Assembly: GCF_000426685.1 (NCBI RefSeq) | Contig: NZ_AUFV01000001.1 | Coordinates: forward strand, 186,001-250,000 | Direction of reading: 5' to 3' | Length of the DNA: 64,000 nt | Origin: Solimonas flava DSM 18980 | GTDB lineage: Bacteria > Pseudomonadota > Gammaproteobacteria > Nevskiales > Nevskiaceae | In this document: piece by piece, positions 31,158 through 39,690 of the stretch | Numbering within the stretch: position 1 is the stretch's first letter | How the letters are laid out: each line of letters starts with the position of its first letter | Made by a program: the position numbers and the translations under genes | Notes under the pieces: generated by a model | What the model saw: only the letters and a program-made list of their open reading frames with translations | What the model was told of the DNA's origin: nothing | Database searches by the model: none

Positions 31158-31970
31158 ATGACACAACGCACGGTTTTCTTCGTTTCGGACGGCACGGGCA
31201 TCACCGCCGAAACCCTTGGCAACACGCTCCTGACGCAATTCGACGGCCTTGGTGTCGAAAAGACCACCCTGCCGTTCATCAACTCCGTCGAGCGGGCGCG
31301 AAGCATAGTCGACTATATCAATTTCGTCGCTACCCAAAGCGGGGTGAGGCCGCTTGTCTTCAGCACCACGGTCAACGATGAGGTTCGCGAAATCCTTCGC
31401 AGCGTCAATGGCTTGTTCCTCGACCTCTTCGATCATTTCATTCACCTGCTGGAGGCCGAGATCGGCCTGGCCTCCTCGCATGCGACCGGCCGCGCGCACG
31501 GCGGCGCCAACACCGCCCGCTACACCGCCCGCATCGCGGCGATGAACTACTCGATGGAGCACGACGACGGCGCCTCGACGCGCGACCTCGGCCGTGCCGA
31601 CGTGATCCTCATCGCCCCGTCGCGCTGCGGCAAGACGCCGACCTCGCTGTATCTGGCGCTGCAGCAGGGCCTGTTCGCCGCCAACTTCCCGCTCACCGAG
31701 GACGATCTCGAGCACCTGCGCCTGCCGAACGCGCTGCAGGGCCTGGAATCGCGCTGCTTCGGCCTGATCATCGACGCCGAGCGCCTGATGCAGATTCGCA
31801 ACGAGCGCCGGCCCGGTTCGCGCTACGCCTCGCTCGCGCAGTGCTCGTACGAGCTGCGTCAGGCGCAGCAGCTCTATGCCCGCTACAACATCCCGTATGT
31901 CGATTCGACGAACATGTCGGTCGAGGAGATCGCGGCCACTGTCATGCAGGAGAAACAGTTGCGCCGCTGA
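31158..31970 (+). CDS. ppsR: PEP synthase regulatory protein (kinase/pyrophosphorylase)
   Basis: 270-aa DUF299 protein that inactivates PEP synthase by ADP-dependent phosphorylation and reactivates it by Pi-dependent pyrophosphorolysis. Diagnostic parts are the N-terminal VFFVSDGTGITAETLG and the P-loop APSRCGKTPTS (about residue 155). It is divergently placed from ppsA with a 256-bp shared upstream region, the common arrangement. ATG 31158 fits the family length of about 270 aa; no strong ribosome site precedes it. Confidence 0.95.
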   Translation: MTQRTVFFVSDGTGITAETLGNTLLTQFDGLGVEKTTLPFINSVERARSIVDYINFVATQSGVRPLVFSTTVNDEVREILRSVNGLFLDLFDHFIHLLEAEIGLASSHATGRAHGGANTARYTARIAAMNYSMEHDDGASTRDLGRADVILIAPSRCGKTPTSLYLALQQGLFAANFPLTEDDLEHLRLPNALQGLESRCFGLIIDAERLMQIRNERRPGSRYASLAQCSYELRQAQQLYARYNIPYVDSTNMSVEEIAATVMQEKQLRR

Positions 31971-32085
31971 AGCCGGCAGCGCGGCGGAAACTGTCAAGCC
32001 GCCGCAACATCGCCGTCATATGCTGGGCCTTTCGTCAAGCAGATCGGCGGCGCGATGCACCGCCGCCGGGGAATCGGGGGTTTCA

Positions 32086-33780
32086 ATGTCGGGTCCACGC
32101 AAGCCGCGCCGCCGCGGCCTCAGCCGTCGTTCGTTTCTGAAAAAGGCCGGCCTGTCGTCGGCCGCGGTCGGGCTGATGCCGATCCTGCCGGGCTGCGGCA
32201 GCAGCTCGCCCGGCGGCCGCGGCGATGCCGGGCCGGTCGAATTCCGCCACGGCGTCGCCAGTGGCGACCCGCTGCCGGACCGCGTGATCCTCTGGACCCG
32301 CGTCAGCGGCGCGACGCGCGCGCTCGACGTGCACTATGTGATCGCTCGCGACCCGGCGCTGACCGAGGTCGTCCAGCGCGGCTCGGCGCGCGCGGAAAGC
32401 GCCAGCGACTACACCGTCAAGGTCGATCCGACCGGGCTCGAACCGGCGACGACCTATTACTACCGCTTCAGTGCCGGCAGCGCGCAGTCGCCGGTCGGCC
32501 GCACCCGGACCGCGCCGGAAGGCAGCGTCGAGCGCCTGCGCGTCGGCGTGGTCTCCTGCGCCAGTCTCGCGCACGGCTACTTCAATGCCTACAGCCGCCT
32601 GGCCGCGCGTGCCGACCTCGACGTCGTGCTGCACCTCGGCGACTACATCTACGAGTACGGCAGCGGCGAGTACGGCGATGCGCGCGCGTACGAGCCGGCG
32701 CACGAGATTCTCACGCTTGAGGACTACCGCACCCGCCACGGCCAGTACAAGGGCGACGGCGACGTGCAGGCGCTGCATCGCCAGCACCCGATGATCGCGG
32801 TCTGGGACGATCACGAAACCGCCGACAACTCCTGGCGCGACGGCGCCCACAACCACACCGAGGGCGCCGAGGGTGCCTGGGTCGACCGCAAGGCGGCCGC
32901 GATCCAGGCCTACTACGAGTGGATGCCGATCCGGCAGGTCGACGCGAACACGCGCGAGCGCATCTTCCGCCGCTTCCGCTACGGCGATCTGGCCGATTTC
33001 ATCATGCTCGACACGCGGCTCTATGATCGCGATCTGCAGGCCAGCCTCGTCGACGCCGGTTCGATCAACGACGACAGCCGTCACCTGATCGGCAGCACGC
33101 AGATGGCTTTTCTCGGCGAGCAGCTCGCGGCGCCCGGCGTGACCTGGAAGATCATCGGCCAGCAGGTGATGTTCGGGCAGCTGCGCGTTCCGAGCCTGCC
33201 GGAGCTGTCGCTGCTGACCAATATCCCGGTCGAGCAGCTGCAGGCGCTGCTGCAGGGCTTGCCGATCGTCAGCACCGGCGGCCTGGTCATCAATACCGAC
33301 CAGTGGGACGGCTACCGTGCCGAACGCAGCCGCGTGTTCGACCTGCTCGAGGCGTACAGCGTCGCCAATCCGGTCGTGCTGACCGGCGACATCCACTCCT
33401 CCTGGGCGATGGATCTGTCGCGCGATCCGGGCAATCCGCTGGTCTACAACGCGCTGACCGGCATGGGCTCGCTGGGCGTCGAGTTCGTGGCGACCTCCGT
33501 CACCTCGCCGGGCCTGGAGGCGGCGGCGGCGCTGGCGCCGGTGCTGCAGCTGCTCAATCCGCACATGAAGTACGTGAATCTCGCCAAGAAGGGCTATCTG
33601 CTGCTCGACATCACGCCGGAGCGCACGCAGGGCGAATGGTGGTATGTCGACGCCATCGACGCGCCGAACGAGGGTGAGAGCTACGGCGCCGGCTATCGGG
33701 TCGCGGCCGGCAGCCAGCATCTGGTCGCCGCCGACGCGCCGTCCGATTCGATCGCCGAGGCGCCGGCACCGGCGCCGTAA
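32086..33780 (+). CDS. PhoD-like alkaline phosphatase/phosphodiesterase, Tat-exported
   Basis: 564-aa protein. The N-terminus has a textbook twin-arginine signal (SRRSFLKKAGLSSAAVGLM), followed by a Gly-Cys-Gly that could be a lipobox (LPGCG). A fibronectin-like N-terminal part (FRHGVASGDPLPDRVILWTRV) and the metal-binding core LHLGDYIYEYG, WDDHETADNSW and LTGDIHSSW identify the PhoD family, which uses Fe/Ca to hydrolyse phosphomono- and diesters outside the cytoplasm. ATG 32086 has GGGGG upstream; the longer open frame from 31876 overlaps ppsR and lacks a Tat context. No Pho box was identified. Confidence 0.9.
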   Translation: MSGPRKPRRRGLSRRSFLKKAGLSSAAVGLMPILPGCGSSSPGGRGDAGPVEFRHGVASGDPLPDRVILWTRVSGATRALDVHYVIARDPALTEVVQRGSARAESASDYTVKVDPTGLEPATTYYYRFSAGSAQSPVGRTRTAPEGSVERLRVGVVSCASLAHGYFNAYSRLAARADLDVVLHLGDYIYEYGSGEYGDARAYEPAHEILTLEDYRTRHGQYKGDGDVQALHRQHPMIAVWDDHETADNSWRDGAHNHTEGAEGAWVDRKAAAIQAYYEWMPIRQVDANTRERIFRRFRYGDLADFIMLDTRLYDRDLQASLVDAGSINDDSRHLIGSTQMAFLGEQLAAPGVTWKIIGQQVMFGQLRVPSLPELSLLTNIPVEQLQALLQGLPIVSTGGLVINTDQWDGYRAERSRVFDLLEAYSVANPVVLTGDIHSSWAMDLSRDPGNPLVYNALTGMGSLGVEFVATSVTSPGLEAAAALAPVLQLLNPHMKYVNLAKKGYLLLDITPERTQGEWWYVDAIDAPNEGESYGAGYRVAAGSQHLVAADAPSDSIAEAPAPAP

Positions 33781-33873
33781 GCGGCCGCGGGCGCCTGCCG
33801 GCCCGCGGCGGTCCACGCTATTCTTATGGTCTTGCGCCCGGCTGCGGGCGCCGAGCCATCGTCCTTCGCGCCC

Positions 33874-34473
33874 GTGAGTCTGTACAGCCCCCGCCTCAAC
33901 CGCCTGATCGAGGCCCTGCGCCGCCTGCCCGGCGTCGGCCCGAAATCCGCACAGCGCATGGCCTTCCACCTGCTCGACCGTGACCGCGAAGCGGCCGCGC
34001 AGCTGGCCGCCAGCCTCGGCGACGCGCTCACCGGCATCGGCCGCTGCCCGAAATGCCGCATGTTCTGCGAGGACGAAGCCTGCCGCTATTGCAGCGACGC
34101 GCGCGCCGGACACGGCCAGCTTTGCATCGTCGAGGGCCCGGCCGATCTGATGGCGATCGAGCAGGGCACGCCGTATCGCGGTCGCTACTTCGTGCTGATG
34201 GGGCGCTTGTCGCCGCTCGACGGCATCGGCCCGGACGAACTCGGCCTGCCGCAGCTCGGCGCCCTGCTCGACGAGGGCTGGGTGCAGGAACTCATCATCG
34301 CCACCAACCCCACGGTCGAGGGCGAGGCGACGGCCTACTATCTGGCCGAAATGGCGAAGACCCGCAGCCTGCGCGTCACCCGCATCGCGCACGGCGTGCC
34401 GATGGGCGGCGAACTCGAATACATCGACGGCGGCACCCTCGCGCATGCGCTGAGCGATCGTCGCGCGGTGTGA
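33874..34473 (+). CDS. recR: Recombination mediator protein RecR
   Basis: 199-aa RecR: N-terminal helix-hairpin-helix (LRRLPGVGPKSAQRMA), a four-cysteine zinc finger (CPKC and CRYC), then a Toprim domain (IVEGPADLMAIEQ, VLMGRLSPLDGIGP). It acts with RecO and RecF in loading RecA on gapped DNA. GTG 33874 gives the usual start (SLYSPRLNRLIEAL); an upstream ATG at 33826 adds 16 atypical residues. It is not next to dnaX or ybaB here, unlike in many gammaproteobacteria. Confidence 0.93.
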   Translation: MSLYSPRLNRLIEALRRLPGVGPKSAQRMAFHLLDRDREAAAQLAASLGDALTGIGRCPKCRMFCEDEACRYCSDARAGHGQLCIVEGPADLMAIEQGTPYRGRYFVLMGRLSPLDGIGPDELGLPQLGALLDEGWVQELIIATNPTVEGEATAYYLAEMAKTRSLRVTRIAHGVPMGGELEYIDGGTLAHALSDRRAV

Positions 34474-34529
34474 TCCGCGCGCGCCGCATCGGCCCGCGCG
34501 CGGGCCCGAACGGCGTCGTGGCGCGGCTG

Positions 34530-34865
34530 CTAGTCGAGCAGCGCGTCGATCTTCGCGGCGCAGATGAAATCGTTCTCGGTGAGCCCGTCGACGGCGTGCG
34601 TCCAGTAGCTGACGCTGCACTTGTTGTAGCCGAAGCTGATATCGGGGTGATGGTCGGCGGTATGCGCGATCCACGCCACTGCGTTCACGAAAGCGGTCGT
34701 CTGCCAGTAGTTGTCGAACTCGAACGCGGCTTCGATCGCCTTGCCGTCGCGCGCCCACTTCCAGCGTCTGGCCAGCTGCTCCTTGAGCTTGGTCGCCGCA
34801 GCGAGGTCGAGCGCGGGCACGCCGCCTTCGCAGGGCTTGCAGCGTCGTTCGGCCAGTTTGTCCAT
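34530..34865 (-). CDS. phhB: 4a-hydroxytetrahydrobiopterin dehydratase (pterin carbinolamine dehydratase)
   Basis: 111-aa protein with the family's HTADHHPDISFGYNKCSVSYWTH core, including the catalytic His pair. It dehydrates 4a-hydroxy-tetrahydropterin during phenylalanine hydroxylation. The N-terminus (CKPCEGGVPAL) is also typical. No phenylalanine hydroxylase gene is adjacent. It is convergent with recR; the 56 bp between them hold a GC palindrome (about 34490-34505) without a T-run. Confidence 0.92.
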   Translation of the reverse strand: MDKLAERRCKPCEGGVPALDLAAATKLKEQLARRWKWARDGKAIEAAFEFDNYWQTTAFVNAVAWIAHTADHHPDISFGYNKCSVSYWTHAVDGLTENDFICAAKIDALLD

Positions 34866-35062
34866 CGTCGTGCTCCGGTTCGCCTGCGGGGGGCGGATTC
34901 TAGCGCGTCATTCATGTCGGTCAGCCGGGCGCACGCTGCGCCCGTGCCGCCTTCGTGCAAGACCGATGCGCGCCTCGCGCTCGGCTCCGCGCTCGGTGTC
35001 GCGGGCCCGCCGTGATCGTGCCTGAGGCGCGGGCACGATAACATCGCGCCCGAACTCGACGA

Positions 35063-35635
35063 ATGAAAGAAAACCCCGTGACCGAGCAGAACCCGCTGAA
35101 CCTGATCTGGATCGACCTCGAAATGACGGGACTGATCCCGGAGCATCACCGCATCATCGAGATCGCCACCATCGTCACCGACCTGCATCTCAACATCCTT
35201 GCCGAAGGTCCGGTGCTGGCGATCCGCCGCAGCAGCGAGGAGCTGGCGATCATGGACGACTGGAATGTCGCCCAGCACGGCAAATCCGGGCTGATCAAGC
35301 GCGTGCACGAAAGCCAGACCGACGACGCCGAAGCCGAGCGCCAGACGATCGCCTTTCTCGAAAAATGGGTGCCGCCGGGCAAGTCGCCGATGTGCGGCAA
35401 CTCGATCTGCCAGGACCGCCGCTTCCTGGCGCGCTGGATGCCGAAGCTGGAGCACTTCTTCCACTACCGCAACCTCGATGTCAGCACGCTCAAGGAGCTG
35501 TGCGTGCGCTGGGCGCCGGACATTGCGCGCGGCTACAACAAGCAGTCCCGGCACCTCGCGCTCGACGACATCAAGGAATCGATCGAGGAACTGCGCTATT
35601 ACCGCAACCACTTCCTGCGCTTTCCGGCGATCTGA
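35063..35635 (+). CDS. orn: Oligoribonuclease
   Basis: 190-aa DEDDh 3'-5' exonuclease that degrades di- and oligoribonucleotides, including pGpG from c-di-GMP turnover. Visible motifs: [11 protein letters not shown] (Exo I), [15 protein letters not shown] (Exo II) and [20 protein letters not shown] (Exo III with the catalytic His). ATG 35063 or the GTG at 35078 could start it. Its stop codon is embedded in a 28-bp palindrome shared with the convergent sensor kinase gene. Confidence 0.95.
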   Translation: MKENPVTEQNPLNLIWIDLEMTGLIPEHHRIIEIATIVTDLHLNILAEGPVLAIRRSSEELAIMDDWNVAQHGKSGLIKRVHESQTDDAEAERQTIAFLEKWVPPGKSPMCGNSICQDRRFLARWMPKLEHFFHYRNLDVSTLKELCVRWAPDIARGYNKQSRHLALDDIKESIEELRYYRNHFLRFPAI

Positions 35636-35659
35636 GCACCGCCGCGCGGCGGTGCTCAG
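35632..35659. terminator. Perfect 28-bp palindrome between convergent orn and the sensor kinase gene
   Basis: Arms CTGAGCACCGCCG and CGGCGGTGCTCAG around CG. It contains the stop codon of orn (35633-35635) and that of the kinase gene (35656-35658, minus). It is probably a bidirectional terminator, although no T-run follows on either side. Confidence 0.6.
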
Positions 35660-37035
35660 CGCAGCGGCAGCACGACGCTGACGCGGGCGCCGCCGAGCGG
35701 CGAGTGTTCGAGCAGCAGGCGCCCGCCGTAGGCCTGCACGATCTCGCTGACCGAAGCCAGGCCGATGCCCTGGCCGGGCTGGCGCGTGTCGGCGCGCGCT
35801 CCGCGCTCCAGCAGTTTCTCCGGCGCCTCGGGAAAGCCCGGGCCGTCGTCGTCGATGTCGAGGCGGCAGAACTTCTTGTCGACCTGCGCCGACAGGCGTA
35901 CCTGGCGATCGCCGTACTTCGCGGCGTTGTCGAGCAGGTTGCCGAGCAGCTCATAGAGATCGCCCTGGTCGGCGCGCAGCTTCAGCGCCGCGTCGAGCGC
36001 GTTGTCGAACTGGATCTGGCGATCGCCGTAGACCTTGGCGAGCGCGGCGATCAGCTTGTCGGCGAGCGGCTTGAGCTGGACCGGTTCGGTCAGCGTGCGG
36101 CTGCCGGCGGCGGCGGCGCGACGCAACTGGTGGTCGACGATGTGCTGCATGCGCCCGACCTGTTCGTGCAGCTGCTGACGCTGCGTTTGCGGAATCTCGG
36201 CCTCGCCGCTGATGCCGCGCAGCACCGCGAGCGGCGTCTTCAGCGTGTGCGCGAGATCGCCGAGCGCATTGCGGTAGCGCGTCTGCTGGCTGCGTTCGCT
36301 GACGATCATCGCGTTGAGGTCGCGCGTCAGCGGCTTGAGCTCGTCGGGGTAGGAGCCCTCGATCTCGGTTTGCACGCCGGATTCGATGCGGTGCAGCTCG
36401 CGACCGAGGCGGCGCAGCGGCGCCAGGCTCCAGCGCAGGATCAGCAGCAGGATCGCGACCAGCGTCAGCGCCGTGCCGCCGAGCCAGGCCCACAGCGTGC
36501 GGCGGAAGATCTTCAGCTGCCGGTCGAAGGCGCTGGTGTCGTCGATCACGCTGACCGTGTACTGGCGCGGCGCGTCGCTTTCGGAGTCAATCCAGCGCAG
36601 GCCGAAGCTCAGGCGGAATGCGTCCGGCTTGCTCAGGCGCTGGAAATACCACTCGCCGACCTTGAGTGGCGGCGGCGGCGAGATGTCGAGCGAGCGCGAC
36701 GAACTCCAGACCATGACGCCGAGCTCGTTGAACAGCGCCGCCTGCAGACCGGACAGCGGCTCGCGCAGACGGCGGTCGGGGACGGCATCGAGCGCGATCG
36801 TCAGTTCGCCATCGGCGGTCGTCGAGGCGGCGCCGAGCAGCGCGTAAATCAGGCCTTCGAGCTTGTCCTGCTGCGCCTGCAGCAGCGAGCTTTCGAAGGC
36901 TTTTTCGAGCGCCAGGCCGCCGAGCCCGACGAAGGCGAACAGGACCACCGCCGTCGACAGCAGCAGGCGCGCCCGCAGCGATGTGACGCGCGGGCGGCGG
37001 GCAGCTCCCGCTTTCAGGCGCGCGGCAGGTCCCAC
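35656..37035 (-). CDS. PhoQ-like sensor histidine kinase
   Basis: 459-aa membrane kinase. TM1 is at about 24-42 and TM2 at about 183-201, enclosing a periplasmic sensor of about 140 residues. A HAMP segment follows, then the H-box NALGDLAHTLKTPLAVL with His263, N-box ELLGNLLDNAAKYG, G1 DIDDDGPGFP and G2 GQGIGLASV. The regulator gene upstream ends 22 bp inside it, so they are coupled. The periplasmic domain and partner resemble PhoQ-type magnesium or antimicrobial-peptide sensors, but the ligand is not known. Assignment as 'PhoQ' is by resemblance and operon layout with a PepSY protein. Confidence 0.85.
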   Translation of the reverse strand: MGPAARLKAGAARRPRVTSLRARLLLSTAVVLFAFVGLGGLALEKAFESSLLQAQQDKLEGLIYALLGAASTTADGELTIALDAVPDRRLREPLSGLQAALFNELGVMVWSSSRSLDISPPPPLKVGEWYFQRLSKPDAFRLSFGLRWIDSESDAPRQYTVSVIDDTSAFDRQLKIFRRTLWAWLGGTALTLVAILLLILRWSLAPLRRLGRELHRIESGVQTEIEGSYPDELKPLTRDLNAMIVSERSQQTRYRNALGDLAHTLKTPLAVLRGISGEAEIPQTQRQQLHEQVGRMQHIVDHQLRRAAAAGSRTLTEPVQLKPLADKLIAALAKVYGDRQIQFDNALDAALKLRADQGDLYELLGNLLDNAAKYGDRQVRLSAQVDKKFCRLDIDDDGPGFPEAPEKLLERGARADTRQPGQGIGLASVSEIVQAYGGRLLLEHSPLGGARVSVVLPLR

Positions 37036-37691
37036 CGGTAGCCCGCGCCGCGCAGCGTCGTGATCGGGTTGTACTGGCTGTCCGGGTCCAGCTTGGCGCG
37101 CAGGCGGCGGATGAAGACCTCGATGACGTTGCTGTCGCGCTCCTCGTCTTCGGTATAGAGGTGCTCGGTCAGCTCGCTCTTGGAGATCACCTTGCCGGCG
37201 TGCGTCAGCAGATATTCGAGGACGCGGAACTCGTAGCTGGTCAGGTCGACCGGCTTGCCGTCGACCAGCACCGACTTGGCGCTGGTGTCGACCGCGTACG
37301 GCCCGGAGTTGAGCGTCGCCTGCGTCCAGCCGCCGACGCGGCGCACCAGGGCGCGCACGCGGGCGATCAGTTCTTCCTTGTGGAACGGCTTGACGAGGTA
37401 GTCGTCGGCGCCGGCTTCCAGGCCTTCGACCTTGCTCTGCCAGCCGTCGCGCGCGGTCAGGATCAGGATCGGGTACTTGCGGCCGGCCTTGCGCACGCGG
37501 CGGATCAGCTCGATGCCGGGCAGGCCGGGCAGGCCGAGGTCGATGATGGCGACGTCGGCCGGATATTCCTCGGCCATGTACGCGCCGTTGTCGCCGTCGG
37601 CGGCGACGTCGACGGCGAAGCCCTCGTCGCCGAGAAAGCGGGCGACCTGCTCGCGCAGGTCCGGATCATCTTCAATCACGAGGGCACGCAT
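37014..37691 (-). CDS. PhoP-like OmpR-family response regulator
   Basis: 225-aa regulator: receiver with VIEDDPDLREQV, phospho-Asp in AIIDLGLPGLPG, Thr in ILILTARDGW and Lys in YLVKPFH. The OmpR winged helix follows, with LTSYEFRVLEYLLTHAGKVISKSELTEHLY and RDSNVIEVFIRRLRAKL. ATG 37691 has AGGGAGAAAT upstream. It is the middle gene of PepSY-regulator-kinase. A candidate direct-repeat box lies at 38241-38257 upstream of the operon. Confidence 0.92.
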   Translation of the reverse strand: MRALVIEDDPDLREQVARFLGDEGFAVDVAADGDNGAYMAEEYPADVAIIDLGLPGLPGIELIRRVRKAGRKYPILILTARDGWQSKVEGLEAGADDYLVKPFHKEELIARVRALVRRVGGWTQATLNSGPYAVDTSAKSVLVDGKPVDLTSYEFRVLEYLLTHAGKVISKSELTEHLYTEDEERDSNVIEVFIRRLRAKLDPDSQYNPITTLRGAGYRWDLPRA

Positions 37692-37743
37692 GCCATTTCT
37701 CCCTGGTGCTGCGTTGTGGTGGTGGGCGGACGCGACGCGTCGC

Positions 37744-38043
37744 TCACGGGTCGACCTGGTAGATCCGCACTTCACCGTCCTTGAGGAGCTTGACCCGGTA
37801 CCCGGCGCCGTCCGGCTGTACGGCGAGCACGCGACCGCCGTGGCGGCGCTGGATCTCGCGCGCCGCCTCGTCCGGCGTGAACGTCGATGGCGGACTCGTG
37901 TCGCGCGTGCTCGGCAGCAGGGTGGTCGGCGGCATCAGTCCCGGGCGCTCCCGTTCCTTGCCCGCCGGGCGCGCAAGGCCCGTGCCGGCGTGCAGCAGCA
38001 CACCGCTGAGCACGAAGGCGGCGAGGGTCCGATTCAAGCGCAT
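37744..38043 (-). CDS. Small secreted PepSY-type protein
   Basis: 99-aa protein with a signal peptide (LAAFVLSGVLLHAGTGLA) and a C-terminal half (DEAAREIQRRHGGRVLAVQPDGAGYRVKLLKDGEVRIYQVDP-like pattern) that fits a single PepSY unit. Such proteins often precede PhoPQ-like pairs in gammaproteobacteria and may modulate the sensor from the periplasm. It starts the operon 52 bp before the regulator gene. Function is inferred from position. Confidence 0.7.
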   Translation of the reverse strand: MRLNRTLAAFVLSGVLLHAGTGLARPAGKERERPGLMPPTTLLPSTRDTSPPSTFTPDEAAREIQRRHGGRVLAVQPDGAGYRVKLLKDGEVRIYQVDP

Positions 38044-38240
38044 CGCGGAAATTTACTGATCGGCGTCCGGCGCGTCCACGCGGACGGCGGCCGGCGCCGC
38101 TTTGATGCCGCCGTCATGCGGCCGCCGCGGCCCCTCACGGTGCCCGCGCGCGGTGATCGACGACTGATCCATGGGCGTGCCTCCGCTGAGGCCAGGGCGC
38201 CCGCGATGGCGGGCTGATGCGCGAAGCCTAGCCTGAGAAA

Positions 38241-38257
38241 CTGAATTCGCCCTTAAT
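38241..38257. promoter_or_regulatory. Candidate PhoP/PmrA-type direct-repeat box
   Basis: CTGAAT-N5-CTTAAT, one mismatch from the (C)TTAA(T/G)-N5-(C)TTAA(T/G) pattern of this regulator class. It lies in the AT-richest part of the gap (38044-38291) upstream of the PepSY-regulator-kinase operon, about 200 bp from its first codon. Autoregulation is a guess. Confidence 0.3.
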
Positions 38258-38291
38258 TTTTCACGAAATTTCAGCGACTTCTTGCACCGGC

Positions 38292-39638
38292 CTACTGCTG
38301 CGCGGTGGTCGCGAAGCGCTTCAGCGTGGCCGGCGAGAAGTAGGACGGCTCCGCCTTCCAGTCGTATTCGATCAGCTTGCGCTCCTCGTTCGTCAGGTTG
38401 ATGACGACGTAGCGCCGCGACTGCAGGTCATAGTGCACCTGCACGCCGTTGACGACGACCGGCACGTTGGCGAAGGCGATCGAATGCGATTCGGCGGTGC
38501 GCCAGAACTGGTCGCGCTCGTCGTAGATGTCCTGCGCATGGACGATCCACAAATCCTCGTCGAGATAGAACACGCGCTTTTTGTAGCGGTGCGCGAAGCC
38601 CGGCTTGACGCTGGCCTCGATGACCCAGACGCGGTGCAGCTCGTAGCGCGCGAGGTCCTGGTTGATGTGGCCGCGGGTGACGATGTCCTTGTACTTCAGC
38701 TTCGGGTCGTAGAGCCGGTAGCTGTTGTACGGAATCAGCATTTCCTTCTTGCCGACCAGCTTGATCGTGTAGCGGTCGAGCGGACCGTTGAACATGTCGA
38801 GCTGGTCGTGCGTCATCAGGCCGTCGAACAGCGGGTTGTCGTAGCCGACCTCGCCGATGCGGCGCGCGCGGCCGACGGTGTTGTTGTAGACCCAGACGTT
38901 GGTCTGGTTGGCGATGCGGTCGATCGGCACGTGCAGCAGATGCGCCTCGCCGGCCAGATTCGGCGGCGCGATCGTCTTCTGGAACGCGTACAGGTTCATG
39001 CCCTTGATCGAGTCCGGCGTCGCCGTCGGGTCGTTGTACATGAATGCCAGTTCGACGTAGTCGCGCTGCACGACGAAGCTGCCGTCGGCGGCGGTCGCCG
39101 CCGAGTTCAGATAGCCGCGGAAGCCGCGCGTGTTGTAGCGCATGATGTGGTTCCACATCACTTCCGTGCCGTTCTTCGGGATCGGGAACGGATAGCCCTG
39201 CGCGGCGCAGCAGAAGCCGTAGCCGTTGTCGGTCAGCTCGACGCTGGTCGCGTTGCGCCGCGTCGCATCGTAGAACCACTGCGGATACGACGCGCTGCGA
39301 TGCGTCGGGTAGACGATCATCTTGTAGTCGGGGAAGGTCTTGAACAGCGCCTTGTAGCCTTCGGTGAGGATCTCGCCGTGCTGCGCGGCGTTCTGCGCCG
39401 TGATCGTGTACAGCGGCTTGTCCGATGCGTACGGATTGCTGCCGCGCGGCATGTCGGCTTTGGGCAGGCCGCCGCTCCATTTCGGGATCGTGCCTTGGGC
39501 GTTGCCGGCGGTTTCGGCCCCGAGCGGCGTCAGCTCGTGGCCGAGCTGCGCTGCTTCGTCGGCACCGACCTTGGCCGGCGCGGGACCGGCCAGCAGGATG
39601 CAGAGCGCAGCGGCGAGCGGGGCAATGCCTTTTTTCAT
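38292..39638 (-). CDS. DUF1329 family outer-membrane-associated protein
   Basis: 448-aa secreted protein (signal MKKGIAPLAAALCILLAGPAPA) of the DUF1329 family, whose fold relates to lipoprotein-localisation factors such as LolA/LolB. Typical segments are LGAETAGNAQGTIPKWSGGLP, YKMIVYPTHRSASYP and LDEDLWIVHAQDIYDERDQFWR. DUF1329 genes are commonly found beside RND/MMPL exporters, as here, and are thought to serve lipid or hydrophobic compound transfer across the envelope. It lies 52 bp downstream of the RND gene and is probably cotranscribed. Confidence 0.88.
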   Translation of the reverse strand: MKKGIAPLAAALCILLAGPAPAKVGADEAAQLGHELTPLGAETAGNAQGTIPKWSGGLPKADMPRGSNPYASDKPLYTITAQNAAQHGEILTEGYKALFKTFPDYKMIVYPTHRSASYPQWFYDATRRNATSVELTDNGYGFCCAAQGYPFPIPKNGTEVMWNHIMRYNTRGFRGYLNSAATAADGSFVVQRDYVELAFMYNDPTATPDSIKGMNLYAFQKTIAPPNLAGEAHLLHVPIDRIANQTNVWVYNNTVGRARRIGEVGYDNPLFDGLMTHDQLDMFNGPLDRYTIKLVGKKEMLIPYNSYRLYDPKLKYKDIVTRGHINQDLARYELHRVWVIEASVKPGFAHRYKKRVFYLDEDLWIVHAQDIYDERDQFWRTAESHSIAFANVPVVVNGVQVHYDLQSRRYVVINLTNEERKLIEYDWKAEPSYFSPATLKRFATTAQQ

Positions 39639-39690
39639 TTCGTTTTCCTCGCCGCGCCTGCGGCGGTCTCCTGGCTCGATCGTACGGCTT

